From: a virus
Virus record (IMG/VR): IMGVR_UViG_3300022682_000010
Coordinates: 1 to 39,803 of that record
Reading direction: 5' to 3' (one strand)
Length of the DNA stretch: 39,803 nt
Positions within the stretch are counted from its first letter, which is position 1, and each line of letters begins with the position of its first letter. Of this stretch, positions 24,603 to 33,983 are shown piece by piece. The notes under the pieces are model-generated. The model was not told the origin of the DNA, ran no database searches, and saw only the letters and a list, made by a program, of their open reading frames with translations. The translations under genes and the position numbers were made by a program.

Positions 24603-25336
24603 TCAATAAAGAAATTTATGAGAAAATTAAACTTTTAGCGCCAATAGCTTTACGGAAAAAAATATATCGACGTAGCTTAGAATACATTTTTTACAACAGC
24701 AAAAAGAAAGAAATTGTAGTCACTGACGGACTTTTACTCAGATTGACGCCGATCGATTTGGGCGATTCCGACATATTTATAGACCCGTCATTTTTTAAAA
24801 AGCCTTTTAAAACCGTGTCACAGATATATAATACGTTTGAGTTTAACCATCCTTGTGAGGCAGATAGCGAGGCGTTAGGATTAATATTTCCACAATATGA
24901 AAAAGTGATACCCTCGAAAGAACAAGAGAACAGGAGCGTCATATCTGCAAATACTCCCTTGACTATAAATAGGGACGCACTGGTTCTTCTTTTGTCTACG
25001 TTTCCAAAAGACTCCAAGTTAGTGTTTATCACTACGACACAGGTTGGCCCGATTAAAATATACACGATTGATAGTAAAGACGATGATGGTAAATTTTGCG
25101 GTTTGATAATGCCTTTAAAATGGGGAGGCGTCATATCCAAAAATTACAGCACGCCAAATCCTATCCCAAAATGCCCGCTATGCGAAAACACGTTTGTTAC
25201 GAACTTCATGTTTGGTAATAAGCAGCACCTATATTGTAATAATAAAAAATGTGATTTCAAATTTATTATCGAAACCGATTGTAAACAATTTAACCTGCTT
25301 GATTTTATTAAAATATTTAACGGTCTGGAGGACTAA
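24596..25336 (+). CDS. Hypothetical protein with C-terminal zinc ribbon
   Basis: A 246-residue protein. The C-terminal 60 residues contain CPLC and CNNKKC separated by about 25 residues, resembling the zinc ribbons of topoisomerase or RNA-polymerase-subunit type. The N-terminal 180 residues are mixed alpha/beta (EIVVTDGLLLRLTPIDLGDS) with no recognised motif. The location at the start of the replication module suggests a role with DNA, perhaps clamp-like, but this is inference. GGGAG ribosome site. The stop codon is followed immediately by the next ATG. Confidence 0.6.
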   Translation: MLINKEIYEKIKLLAPIALRKKIYRRSLEYIFYNSKKKEIVVTDGLLLRLTPIDLGDSDIFIDPSFFKKPFKTVSQIYNTFEFNHPCEADSEALGLIFPQYEKVIPSKEQENRSVISANTPLTINRDALVLLLSTFPKDSKLVFITTTQVGPIKIYTIDSKDDDGKFCGLIMPLKWGGVISKNYSTPNPIPKCPLCENTFVTNFMFGNKQHLYCNNKKCDFKFIIETDCKQFNLLDFIKIFNGLED

Positions 25337-26017
25337 ATGCAATTTGAACTAAAAATTACTGGCGATGAGAAAGAACTGAAAAAAATTTGTGAGAAATTAA
25401 ATGGTACGGTTTCGAATGAAACCATTAACATGGTGAGAGGTTGTGTAAAAAATACTATCGATTACGACGGTTGTCCAGAACCGACGCCCAATAATATTAC
25501 GCCTACTCCGCCACCCCCCACAGAGGAAAATAATAACCCCGTTCCGGAATTTGATGTGGACGGGACCCCTTGGGATGAGCGTATCCACAGTGAGTCAAAA
25601 GCCTTGACAAAATCAGGCCAGTGGCGACGTAAACGGAACCTGAATGATGAATTTTATAAACAAGTTTTAGCGGAGCTGAGAGGTGAAGTGCAACCAAATG
25701 CTCAATTAGAAGTGCAAAAAAAGGAGGAATATGATACAGATAATGACATTAATGCTTCTGAATTTAACAGTACCGGTCAATCAAACCCACAAACAGCCCC
25801 GCCTCCTCCGAACGGCATCCCGACACCCCCGGCGCCGGAGCAACCGCAATATACCTATGAGGATTTATGTATCGAATGCACTAACAGTAGTATCACTAAG
25901 GATAGTGTTAACGCTGTCATTCAGGGGAGTGATTTAAAAATTAAAAATTTCGACGATATCATTAACCACCCTGGTGAGGAAACTACACGGTTGTATAATT
26001 TATTATTTAACAAATAA
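25337..26017 (+). CDS. Phage protein with Pro-rich linkers and GTPWDERIHS motif
   Basis: A 226-residue protein. Residues 1-45 form a small alpha/beta domain. Then come Pro-rich linkers (ITPTPPPPTEENNNPVPEFD; QTAPPPPNGIPTPPAP) flanking the motif GTPWDERIHSESKALTKSGQ with WRRKRNL. This W-D-x-R-I-H-S/A-x-S-K segment occurs in phage proteins encoded beside DUF2800 and DUF2815 proteins, which is the context here. It probably is an accessory recombination or replication protein that links partners, possibly through the Pro-rich parts. GGAGG ribosome site. Confidence 0.6.
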   Translation: MQFELKITGDEKELKKICEKLNGTVSNETINMVRGCVKNTIDYDGCPEPTPNNITPTPPPPTEENNNPVPEFDVDGTPWDERIHSESKALTKSGQWRRKRNLNDEFYKQVLAELRGEVQPNAQLEVQKKEEYDTDNDINASEFNSTGQSNPQTAPPPPNGIPTPPAPEQPQYTYEDLCIECTNSSITKDSVNAVIQGSDLKIKNFDDIINHPGEETTRLYNLLFNK

Positions 26018-26029
26018 GAGGTTAGCATT

Positions 26030-27112
26030 ATGCGGGCAAGCAATGCGCATCGATGGGGCACTCAATGGGGGTGTACCGCATCGATTGAATTAGAGGAAAA
26101 ATATGAATCATTTCAAAAATCGGATGATCAGGCGTTTGGTATTAAATGCCATAATTTAGCTGAAGAATGCCTCATTCGCAAAAACCACACCCCACTAGAT
26201 AACGTAACGGGCGCTGAGAGGGATGTGGTGTTGCCATACGTTACTGATTTTATTGAAAAATATAAAGATTTTGAAGGTAAAAAGAGGAACATTGCTTTCG
26301 AACAAAAACTAAGGGCGACGCGAATACACAATGATCTTATGCCGATAATTGACGCCCATCTTTATGTCCCTGAATGTAAATACCTTTGCATCTGGGAATT
26401 TAAAGCCGGTCATAAAACGGTAGAGGTTGAAAACAACTTGCAAATGATTTGTGGTTTTTGTGCGATCGAAGAAAAATTTGACATAATTGACGATCAAAAT
26501 TTAACTGTTGAATTCAGGATAGTTCAACCGCGTTCGTATCACTCTGATGGCCCGATACGTAACGCTATTTATAAAGCCTCTGATTTCAGGGGCGCTATTA
26601 ACACATTATCAATGCGTGCCAACTCGGATCATAGGGATCAAGTGACAGGCACGCATTGCTACGGGTGTCAGGCGATAATGCATTGTGATGCTGCGATTAA
26701 AAATATCTACACAATGTATGAGACAATCCAAAAACTTAAAACTGTAGATATTACTAATGATCAATTGGCGATAAATTACGAACTATTAAACCATATAAAG
26801 GAGAAAATAAACTACATACTTCCATCAACAGAGGTGGAAATGATGGAGCGTATTAAAAAAGGTCAATTAGTTAAAGGGTATGAGATTACACCAAGTACAG
26901 GTCGTATTGAGTGGGATTGTGGTGTTGACAAATTGAAAAATTTACAAAATATGTTAAATGTCCCTCTTTTAAAAGAGTCACCAATAACACCTAAGCAGGC
27001 AATCAAAGCAGGAGTGTCTGAAAAAATTATAAATAAAATAGCGAGTCGAAAAAATAACGGATATAAATTATCCAAAATATCTAAACACAAAATAAAGGAG
27101 TTGTTTACATGA
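26030..27112 (+). CDS. DUF2800-type PD-(D/E)XK exonuclease
   Basis: A 360-residue protein starting MRASNAHRWGTQWGC, the usual SSAHRW-like opening of the DUF2800 / Cas4-RecB-like group. Candidate catalytic residues are H41 (HNLAEE), D108 (IIDAHLY) and E123-x-K125 (CIWEFKAGHK). A Cys group (THCYGCQAIMHC) with Cys15 could hold an iron-sulfur cluster as in Cas4/AddB-type nucleases. The role would be a DNA exonuclease for recombination or replication repair. It lies directly before the ssDNA-binding protein gene (4-base overlap), a conserved pair. AGAGG ribosome site. Confidence 0.8.
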   Translation: MRASNAHRWGTQWGCTASIELEEKYESFQKSDDQAFGIKCHNLAEECLIRKNHTPLDNVTGAERDVVLPYVTDFIEKYKDFEGKKRNIAFEQKLRATRIHNDLMPIIDAHLYVPECKYLCIWEFKAGHKTVEVENNLQMICGFCAIEEKFDIIDDQNLTVEFRIVQPRSYHSDGPIRNAIYKASDFRGAINTLSMRANSDHRDQVTGTHCYGCQAIMHCDAAIKNIYTMYETIQKLKTVDITNDQLAINYELLNHIKEKINYILPSTEVEMMERIKKGQLVKGYEITPSTGRIEWDCGVDKLKNLQNMLNVPLLKESPITPKQAIKAGVSEKIINKIASRKNNGYKLSKISKHKIKELFT

Positions 27113-27963
27113 GTGATGATAAAATGAATTTTACCACACCTGTTGGACGTATTGTTTCGGGCATATTATCAAAACCCAGAACAAAGGACGCCGAAGGAAG
27201 ACCGTTGACAGTTAAATCAGGGCCTAATGCGGGGCAACCACGAGTTGACTATTATGTTGGTGTTGCTATCCCTAAAACTGACCCCGTATGGGTCGAATTG
27301 TATCAAAAAATTCGTAATTTTTCAGCTCAAATTTGCCCGGCGATGGTTAATAGACCTGATTTTTCTTGGAAAATTACCGATGGGGACTCCCAAATACCCA
27401 ACCAGAATAACATTAAACCTTGCGACAAAGAGGGTTGGCCGGGTCACTGGATTTTACATCTCAGTAATGGGTTTCCCCCCACTTGCTATCGCGAAGAGAA
27501 TGGCGAATATGTACAGATCGACCTTGATGAGATTAAAACTGGGTACTATGTCCAGGTTAACGGCACTGTGTCAAGTAACGGATCGACACAAAGCCCGGGC
27601 ATTTACCTTAATTTGTATAAAGTTTTGTTGCGTGGTTATGGCCCTGAGATTAATACAGGGGTGAGTGCGGAAGAAGCTTTCGGTGGTGTTCTGTCTCAAT
27701 TACCCCCGGGTGCAAGCGCGACGCCTATTGCCTCAACCGGTGCGGGATTCTCCGTCCATCAAGCGCCTGCTCCTCAAGCACCTATCGCGCCGCCTCCGGC
27801 ACATGATATTGTCAATGAGGCTATCGCTTCAACACCTGCGCCCCCTCCTCCGGCGCCACCGGTAGAGGAAAAATACGTATTTAACGGTCAAAACTGGACA
27901 AAAAAACAACTATTGGCAGCCAGTTGGACGGAGGCTCAAATCGCCACATTACTAAAAGCGTAA
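27109..27963 (+). CDS. DUF2815-like ssDNA-binding protein
   Basis: A 284-residue protein with AAAGGAG ribosome site. Residues 1-190 resemble the DUF2815 / T7 gp2.5-like OB-fold group: FTTPVGRIVSGILSKP, GQPRVDYYVGVAIPKTD, GHWILHLSNGFPP, GYYVQVNGTVSSNGSTQSPG and GIYLNLYKVLLRGYG. A long Ala/Pro-rich linker follows (QAPAPQAPIAPPPAHD; TPAPPPPAPP), then a C-terminal mini-domain (FNGQNWTKKQLLAASWTEAQ). The protein should coat ssDNA during replication and recombination. The linker plus C-terminal part probably recruits partners. Confidence 0.75.
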   Translation: MSDDKMNFTTPVGRIVSGILSKPRTKDAEGRPLTVKSGPNAGQPRVDYYVGVAIPKTDPVWVELYQKIRNFSAQICPAMVNRPDFSWKITDGDSQIPNQNNIKPCDKEGWPGHWILHLSNGFPPTCYREENGEYVQIDLDEIKTGYYVQVNGTVSSNGSTQSPGIYLNLYKVLLRGYGPEINTGVSAEEAFGGVLSQLPPGASATPIASTGAGFSVHQAPAPQAPIAPPPAHDIVNEAIASTPAPPPPAPPVEEKYVFNGQNWTKKQLLAASWTEAQIATLLKA

Positions 27964-27986
27964 GCCATTACTTGGGTCGTAATGGC
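27964..27986 (+). other. Perfect hairpin after the ssDNA-binding protein gene
   Basis: GCCATTAC (27964-27971), 7-base loop, GTAATGGC (27979-27986), directly after the stop. The following sequence has only short T-runs, so it is either a weak terminator or an mRNA-stabilising hairpin. Confidence 0.6.
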
Positions 27987-28025
27987 CCAGGTTTTCATCT
28001 TTATTTGATTTAAAAGGATGCGATT

Positions 28026-28247
28026 ATGGATAACGACAAGCCAGAAATTTACCCCGGCCTTGAAGAAAGCATGTGGATAGAGCATGAGTTTTTTAATTGT
28101 GCTTTTCAAAGAGAGCTTGATAACATAGCAGAAAAAAACCATCAAGCGGTGCAAGTAAATAATACTAAAAATCACTTTTCGCTTATTTCCATTCTGTTTA
28201 TTTTTGCCGTATCAGACGTATTAGCTATATCGATTGTCTATTTATAG
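28026..28247 (+). CDS. Small protein with C-terminal membrane segment
   Basis: A 73-residue protein with an AAAAGGA ribosome site. Residues 1-50 are acidic and hydrophilic (EESMWIEHEFFNCAFQREL). Residues about 52-72 are a single transmembrane helix (FSLISILFIFAVSDVLAISI), so it would be a tail-anchored membrane protein with its N-terminus in the cytoplasm. No family recognised. Confidence 0.55.
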   Translation: MDNDKPEIYPGLEESMWIEHEFFNCAFQRELDNIAEKNHQAVQVNNTKNHFSLISILFIFAVSDVLAISIVYL

Positions 28248-28269
28248 AGCTTTTATTTAAGGTAAAAAT

Positions 28270-30327
28270 ATGATCTACTGTGATATAGATTTTGAAACGT
28301 ATTGTGAGGCGGGGTACTGGTTTGATAATAGCGGTGCTCCAAAACCTCTACAGAAGGGGAAACCCGGCATCGCCTCGACCGGCGCGGTTGTCTACGCCGA
28401 ACACCCGTCACTGGAAATATTGTCTTTATCTTATAAATTTACAAATGAAAAAAAAGCATATGTTTGGCTGCCTTCTCAGTTATCCCCCTGCCGGTTATTA
28501 AATTTTATCAAAAATGGCGGAACGTGTCGTGCCTGGAATGTTTCTTTTGAGTATTGGGTTTATTACTATATTTGTTTTAAAAAATGGGGGTGGCCGGGGC
28601 TTAGTCAGGAAAAATTATTTGACATTATGGCATTAGCTTTAAAAAATAGTTTACCCGCTGCACTTAAAAATTGCGGAAAAGTTTTAAATATTGATAATCA
28701 AAAACTCGATCAAGGAAAAAACTTAATTCAAAAATATTCAGTACCCAAACGCCCATCAAAAAAACACCCATACAAACGGCGATACCTTAAAGAAAATTTA
28801 TCGGATATGTTAGACATGTTGACATATAATAAATATGACGTAATCGCGCAAAAAGAAATTGCCGATAAATTACCAATGCTGCCTGATTTTGAATACCAGG
28901 TGTGGTTATCTACTCAAAAAATGAATAATAGAGGGGTTGCGGTCGACATTGACGCGATAAAAACTTGTAAAAATGCAATAAATACTGTCACTACTTATTA
29001 CGAAAAAGAGCTCTATAATCTCACTGGTGGGTGTGTAAGGACGGCGGGGGAAAATAAAAAATTAACCAAATGGCTAAACACCAATGGTGTAGGTACAAAA
29101 TCGGTCGATGCTAAAAATGTGAAAGAATTAATAGAGAGATACGACGGAACCAGTACTGTCGGGCAGGTTTTACGTATAAAAAAAATATTGTCAAGTGCCA
29201 GTATTAAAAAAGTAGTATCAATATTAAACCGCGTCTCATCTGATGGTCGGGTGAGGGACCACATGGTTTATTGCGGTGCGGATCGTACGGGCAGGTTTGG
29301 GAGTAAAGGTGTTCAAATCCACAATTTGCGAAACGTTAAATTAGGTGAAGAGCAGTTTGATAAAAATATTGAAATTCTTAGAACCAACCCGTTTGAATTC
29401 GATAACCCGTTTGACGTAATGGGCGGTATGGTTCGTGGGTTTTTCACCGCTGATAAAGGCAAGGATTTTATTTGCTCCGACTACCGAGCAATAGAGGCGG
29501 TTGCATTAGCGTGTTTAGCGGGTGAGCAATGGCGTATTGATGTTTTTAAAACCCATGGTAGAATATACGAATTATCAGCGAGTAAAATAACGGGCGTCCC
29601 ATTTCAGGAGTTTTTAGATTATCAAAAACAACACGGTGAAAAACACCCCCTACGTAATACTATCGGTAAGGTGGCCGAATTAGCAAGCGGTTATCAAGGG
29701 TGGATTGGCGCCTGGAAACAATTTGGGGCGGACAAACATTTTAACAATGATGAGGAGATAAAACAATCTATTTTAAAATGGCGTTCAGACTCACCTAATA
29801 TTGTTAATTTCTGGCACGGTGTTGAGGGTGCAGCCAAAAGGGCGATACAAATCGGACATAATACGCCCTGCAATTATCGTAACATCGTCTATCGATACGA
29901 TGGCGATAACCTATATTGTAAGCTGCCTAGCGGAAGGGAATTGACTTATTGGAAGGCCGGTTTAAGGCAAGGGGTAACACCGTATGGCAAAGCGATAGAA
30001 CAAATTTGTTTTTATGGTTGGAATTCGAATCAATCTTCCGGTTTACCAATGGGGTGGACTCAATTTGACACATATGGCGGTAAATTAACCGAGAATATTG
30101 TTCAGGCGGTTTGTAGGGACATATTGTGTCATGCGGTTTTTAATTTGGAAAAAGCAGGGTACACCCCCGTATTTCATGTGCACGATGAAATAATATGCGA
30201 AGTGCCTAGGGGGTGGGGGTCAATAAAGGAAATGGAATTAATCATGAGTGCGCTGCCGGATTGGGCATCTGATTGGCCCATCATTGCCCATGGCGGTTGG
30301 CGCGGTTTACGCTATAGAAAGGACTAG
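28270..30327 (+). CDS. Family A DNA polymerase with 3'-5' exonuclease
   Basis: A 685-residue replicative polymerase without a 5'-nuclease domain. The exonuclease has CDIDFETY (Exo I, DxE near residue 5), WNVSFEYW (Exo II-like) and YNKYDVI (Exo III). The polymerase has motif A SDYRAIEA (D404), motif B RNTIGKVAELASGYQG (R463, K467, Y475 at family spacing; Gln replaces the usual Gly after Tyr) and motif C FHVHDEI (H638, D639, E640). All catalytic residues are present. It copies the phage genome together with the primase-helicase and SF2 helicase. AAGG ribosome site. Confidence 0.93.
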   Translation: MIYCDIDFETYCEAGYWFDNSGAPKPLQKGKPGIASTGAVVYAEHPSLEILSLSYKFTNEKKAYVWLPSQLSPCRLLNFIKNGGTCRAWNVSFEYWVYYYICFKKWGWPGLSQEKLFDIMALALKNSLPAALKNCGKVLNIDNQKLDQGKNLIQKYSVPKRPSKKHPYKRRYLKENLSDMLDMLTYNKYDVIAQKEIADKLPMLPDFEYQVWLSTQKMNNRGVAVDIDAIKTCKNAINTVTTYYEKELYNLTGGCVRTAGENKKLTKWLNTNGVGTKSVDAKNVKELIERYDGTSTVGQVLRIKKILSSASIKKVVSILNRVSSDGRVRDHMVYCGADRTGRFGSKGVQIHNLRNVKLGEEQFDKNIEILRTNPFEFDNPFDVMGGMVRGFFTADKGKDFICSDYRAIEAVALACLAGEQWRIDVFKTHGRIYELSASKITGVPFQEFLDYQKQHGEKHPLRNTIGKVAELASGYQGWIGAWKQFGADKHFNNDEEIKQSILKWRSDSPNIVNFWHGVEGAAKRAIQIGHNTPCNYRNIVYRYDGDNLYCKLPSGRELTYWKAGLRQGVTPYGKAIEQICFYGWNSNQSSGLPMGWTQFDTYGGKLTENIVQAVCRDILCHAVFNLEKAGYTPVFHVHDEIICEVPRGWGSIKEMELIMSALPDWASDWPIIAHGGWRGLRYRKD

Positions 30328-30328
30328 C

Positions 30329-30580
30329 ATGTCAATAAAAATAACCTGCAAAGATTGCGGAGCAGTAACAGAAGTAGCTAAATTTTTTGAATGCCCAAAG
30401 TGCGGTGTTGAAATTGATAAAAAACAAACGTCAATTTATTATTGCTGTTTTGAATATAATTTGCCAAATAACAAACCAATACAAAAATACGCAACAATAG
30501 AGGTAAAAAATATTAATGAAATTTCTAAAGATATCGAACCAGCAAAAACAGTTTCGATCTCAATATATTGTGTCGAATAA
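30329..30580 (+). CDS. Small zinc-ribbon protein
   Basis: An 83-residue protein starting MSIKITCKDCGAVTEV. CKDCG and CPKCG form a four-Cys zinc ribbon at residues 7-29, and a further CC lies near residue 43. I use the ATG at 30329 with AGAAAGGA upstream; the longer ORF from 30248 lies inside the polymerase gene. It begins directly after the polymerase stop. It could be a polymerase or helicase accessory, but only the zinc ribbon is visible. Confidence 0.65.
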   Translation: MSIKITCKDCGAVTEVAKFFECPKCGVEIDKKQTSIYYCCFEYNLPNNKPIQKYATIEVKNINEISKDIEPAKTVSISIYCVE

Positions 30581-30599
30581 AATAGAGCATATTTACTAA

Positions 30600-32222
30600 A
30601 TGGACTTATACGATTATCAAAAGCGGGATGTGAACCGAATAATTGAGGCGTTAACCCGTGGCGGGAATATTTTATATTCTCTTGCGACCGGGGGCGGCAA
30701 AACGGTTATAATGTCTCATTTGTTAAAACTGTTAAACGCCCCGACATGTATTATCGCACACCGGGAGGAGTTATTGATTCAACTGTCTATTACTCTTGCT
30801 AAAAATCGGGTTTATCATAGGATAATAGCCCCCAAAAAGGTAATAAAGTTATGTGTTAAATTTCACATGCAGGAATTTGATAAATCATACTACGACCCAT
30901 CTAATAAAATAGGTATCGCCGGGGTAGATACAATTATACGTCGTAAGGAGGCATTAGGTGATTGGTGTGCGTCCCGTAAATATTGGTTTATCGATGAGGG
31001 GCACCACGTGCTCAGAGATAATAAATGGGGCGAAGCGGTTGATATGTTTCCTAATGCTCAGGGATTGGGATTTACCGCCACCCCGTGCCGATCAGATAAA
31101 AAGGGATTGGGTGTTGATTTTAGTGGCGTATATCATGAATTAATAGACGGGCCTCAGTCGGCGGAATTAATACGGCGGGGTTTTTTGTGTAAATATCGTG
31201 TAATTTGTGCAAATAGTCACATAGATTTACACAATGTTAAAGTGGGGTCTACTGGGGATTACGTACAACCCCAACTCGTTAAAGCAATGCGTAAATCAAA
31301 AATTGTCGGTGATGTTGTTGATTCATATCGTAAATATTCTATGGATAAAAAAGCGATAGTTTTTGCGACAGACGTGCCGACTGCTAAGGATATGGCTCAA
31401 CGATATAATGATATGGGGATCCCTGCGGCGAGCATAGATGCTAAAACGCCTGGTGAAATAAGAGCTTCACTGCTATATCAATTTAAACAAGGCAAATTAT
31501 TAGTATTAGTTAACGTTGATATTTTTGGCGAGGGATTTGATCTCCCGGATATTTATTGCGTGATATTTGCCCGCCCTACAAGGTCTCTGGGGCTATATAG
31601 ACAACAGGCGGGGCGAGGATTAAGGACGTCCCCCGGCAAGAGTGGGGCGCTTTTGATTGACCACGTCGGTAATATACTATTGCGGCATGGGTTACCTGAT
31701 ATTGACAAAGTGTGGTCATTAGACGGTAAAGTAGTTAATAAAAATAGAGAGGATGATTTACCACTACGTACCTGTTTGGGGTGTATGTTACCATATCCAA
31801 GAATATTAAAAATATGCCCTTACTGTCAAACGCCATTAAAAATAGAGGAACGGGGGACAATCGAACAGGTTGAAGGGGATTTAATTGAATTAAGCCCCGA
31901 GGTATTGGAACAATTAAGAAATAATGTAAAAAAAATTGATCGGACAAAAGAGGAGTACGCACAAGATTTAAGAAATAAATTTGTGCCTGAGTTATATATT
32001 AAACATAATGTCAAGGGACACCTACGGGATCAGATTGCCCAATCATTTCTACGAAGTTCAATTGCTAATTGGGCGGGGGTTTATCGGGCCAGAGGAGATG
32101 ATAACTCAACCCTCCATCGTAGATTCTATTTCGTGTTTGGTTTAGACGTTTTAACTGCATGCGCTTTAAAAAAGCATGATGCAATTGAGCTAAATAAAAA
32201 AATTTGTGCCGAATTAAAATAA
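30600..32222 (+). CDS. SF2 DNA helicase (DEAD/H type)
   Basis: A 540-residue ATPase. An N-terminal Q-like motif (LYDYQKRDV) precedes Walker A LATGGGKT (K34). Motif II is IDEGHH (D132, Gly replacing the Ala of DEAH). Motif III-like GFTATP lies near residue 158. The second RecA domain has motif VI YRQQAGRGLR (R339). A zinc-type CLGC / CPYC pair follows near residue 390-410, then a helical C-terminus. The architecture resembles phage SF2 helicases of the type III restriction/UvsW-like group used for recombination and replication restart. No clear ribosome site. Confidence 0.88.
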   Translation: MDLYDYQKRDVNRIIEALTRGGNILYSLATGGGKTVIMSHLLKLLNAPTCIIAHREELLIQLSITLAKNRVYHRIIAPKKVIKLCVKFHMQEFDKSYYDPSNKIGIAGVDTIIRRKEALGDWCASRKYWFIDEGHHVLRDNKWGEAVDMFPNAQGLGFTATPCRSDKKGLGVDFSGVYHELIDGPQSAELIRRGFLCKYRVICANSHIDLHNVKVGSTGDYVQPQLVKAMRKSKIVGDVVDSYRKYSMDKKAIVFATDVPTAKDMAQRYNDMGIPAASIDAKTPGEIRASLLYQFKQGKLLVLVNVDIFGEGFDLPDIYCVIFARPTRSLGLYRQQAGRGLRTSPGKSGALLIDHVGNILLRHGLPDIDKVWSLDGKVVNKNREDDLPLRTCLGCMLPYPRILKICPYCQTPLKIEERGTIEQVEGDLIELSPEVLEQLRNNVKKIDRTKEEYAQDLRNKFVPELYIKHNVKGHLRDQIAQSFLRSSIANWAGVYRARGDDNSTLHRRFYFVFGLDVLTACALKKHDAIELNKKICAELK

Positions 32223-32256
32223 ATGTTGATTTTTTTTATTATATGAGAATCGTTTT

Positions 32257-32883
32257 ATGAGCAAATTTATGAAAACAATACTTCACCTGTGCGCTGATAT
32301 AGGCAGTGATAGCCGTTATTATCAATTAGATGATAACTACAATGTTATTTTGGTCGGTCAGGACGTAGGCGTAGAAAATTACAATCCGCCTAACGATGTG
32401 CGGGGTGTGATTGCAAACCCCGTATGTACCGAGTTCTCGACCGCCAGAGGGTTTAATTATGTCGGAAATATTGATAGTGGTATGTATTTAGTAAATCATT
32501 GTACGCGGATAATACATGAGGCCGCCCCTAAATGGTGGGTAATCGAAAACCCAGCAAACGGTAGGTTATGTGAGGTATTAGGGGCACCCAAACACACATA
32601 TCAACCATGGCAATACGGATCTCCGTGGACAAAAAAAACTGCATTATGGGGTAACTTTATAATGCCAGAGCCAATTTATAACGATTGGGAGGGTGTGCCA
32701 AAAAATCATAAATTATATGTACGTCCTGGTCGTAAAAAACCATGCTTAGCGGTTTTACACAAATCAGCATTACAATATATGCCGGAATATAAATGGGCGA
32801 TTGACAAAATAAAAACCGATAGTGATTTACGATCAATCTGCTCTGATGGATTTGCAAAGAAATTTTATGAGGCGAACAGATAA
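32257..32883 (+). CDS. C5-cytosine methyltransferase-like protein, divergent
   Basis: A 208-residue protein with features of C5 methyltransferases: NPVCTEFS (C57, motif IV, where the usual Pro before Cys is Val), WWVIENPANG (E97, motif VI) and TKKTALWGNF (motif VIII-like). The N-terminal SAM site is altered: ILHLCADIGSDS takes the place of the usual FxGxG. No target recognition domain is visible, and it is far shorter than M.HhaI-type enzymes (about 330). It may modify phage cytosines to evade host restriction, or use the catalytic Cys in another base reaction. Alternative start at 32269 (MKTILHLC). Confidence 0.65.
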   Translation: MSKFMKTILHLCADIGSDSRYYQLDDNYNVILVGQDVGVENYNPPNDVRGVIANPVCTEFSTARGFNYVGNIDSGMYLVNHCTRIIHEAAPKWWVIENPANGRLCEVLGAPKHTYQPWQYGSPWTKKTALWGNFIMPEPIYNDWEGVPKNHKLYVRPGRKKPCLAVLHKSALQYMPEYKWAIDKIKTDSDLRSICSDGFAKKFYEANR

Positions 32884-32901
32884 TATGAAAGGCGGGCAGG
32901 G

Positions 32902-33057
32902 ATGAGTAAACCTAAAACATTTTTTATGTTGTTTCACGATAAGAAAAACACCCTTAAACCACGCGCTATTAAGGCACGTACTTTGGACGAAGCGCTTAAA
33001 AAGGTCGGCAATAAAAGACCACTAACCATAGATACTTTTGATAGTAAGAAAAATTAG
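32902..33057 (+). CDS. Small basic protein (51 residues)
   Basis: A 51-residue ORF with AAAGG 9 bases before the ATG, starting MSKPKTFFMLFHDKKNTLKP and ending with IDTFDSKKN. It is basic, with one helix (ARTLDEALKKVG). No family recognised. The size and charge would fit a small DNA-binding or regulatory protein. Confidence 0.45.
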   Translation: MSKPKTFFMLFHDKKNTLKPRAIKARTLDEALKKVGNKRPLTIDTFDSKKN

Positions 33058-33124
33058 GGATATAAAACTTCTCATAGAAAAAGTAAATTGTAGCTAAACT
33101 ATCAGAAAGAAAGGGTTTAAAGAA

Positions 33125-33949
33125 ATGAAAAAATGTTGTCATTGTAAAGCAATAAAACCACTGTCAGATTTTTTTAAGTCGCAAAAAACTGCCGACAAAA
33201 GATGGCATTGGTGTAAGGATTGCGAACTTTTGGCAAGAAATCAAAGCGACGATATGAAATATTGTTTGTCTTTTTCCGGCGGGAAAGATTCTACGGCGTT
33301 GCTTATTTTGCTTCTTGAAAAGAAAATGCCGCTCGATAAAATTGTATACTTCGATTGTGAAGATTTTGAGTTTCCAGAAATGCGCGGTCATATCGAAAAA
33401 GTCAAAGCGGTTCTCGGGGTAGAAATAGAAGAGTGCCACACCGTAAAGCCCTTTATGCAATACATAAAAGAAATCGGGTGGGCTTCTCCACGGTTGCGCT
33501 GGTGTACAAATGAAAAAATAAATAGCATCCGTCGTAAACTTCGCTTTTATCGCCCATGCACGCAGTACATTGGATATGCAGCAGATGAAACTATGCGAAT
33601 AAACAGAGCGCACAAAAAAAACAAAGCAAGAAAACGTGATTACTTTTTAAAATATTCTTTCCCACTTGTTGAGTGGGGTATAACAGAAAAAAAAGCGTTA
33701 GAAATTTGTTACGCTCACGGTTTTGATTTTGGTGGATTATATGAGCATTGGAATAGGGTGTCGTGTTGGTGTTGTCCATTGCAAGGCAATAAAGATTTAG
33801 AAAAACTTAGTAAATTACGTCCTGAGTTATACCAAAAACTTATTGACATGGATAAGCTTGCACCTGACAATTATAAATTCGGTTTGTGGAAAAAAGAAAA
33901 ACGGCACGTCCTGTGCCAAGAAATCGGGCCGAAAAAAAAGGATGAATAA
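33125..33949 (+). CDS. PP-loop / PAPS reductase-like protein with N-terminal zinc finger
   Basis: A 274-residue protein. Residues 4-33 form a zinc-finger-like module (CCHCK ... WHWCKDC). SFSGGKDST (residues 49-57) is the PP-loop that binds and adenylates substrates in PAPS reductase and related ATP pyrophosphatases. Further family features are YFDCEDFEFPEMRGHIEK, RLRWCTNEKI and CWCCPLQG. PAPS-reductase-like proteins are common in phages with unknown purpose; relatives include DndC of DNA phosphorothioation. No DndB/D/E or other partner is seen here. It has 67 non-coding bases before it and 83 after it, unlike the tight operon around, so it may be a separately acquired gene. Confidence 0.8.
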   Translation: MKKCCHCKAIKPLSDFFKSQKTADKRWHWCKDCELLARNQSDDMKYCLSFSGGKDSTALLILLLEKKMPLDKIVYFDCEDFEFPEMRGHIEKVKAVLGVEIEECHTVKPFMQYIKEIGWASPRLRWCTNEKINSIRRKLRFYRPCTQYIGYAADETMRINRAHKKNKARKRDYFLKYSFPLVEWGITEKKALEICYAHGFDFGGLYEHWNRVSCWCCPLQGNKDLEKLSKLRPELYQKLIDMDKLAPDNYKFGLWKKEKRHVLCQEIGPKKKDE

Positions 33950-33983
33950 TGTAGCCCAAAAATACAGCGTATAACAGCGCACG

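Noticed and set aside
30248-30328. Longer start of the zinc-ribbon protein
   Set aside because: Lies within the polymerase gene; the ATG at 30329 has a clear ribosome site.
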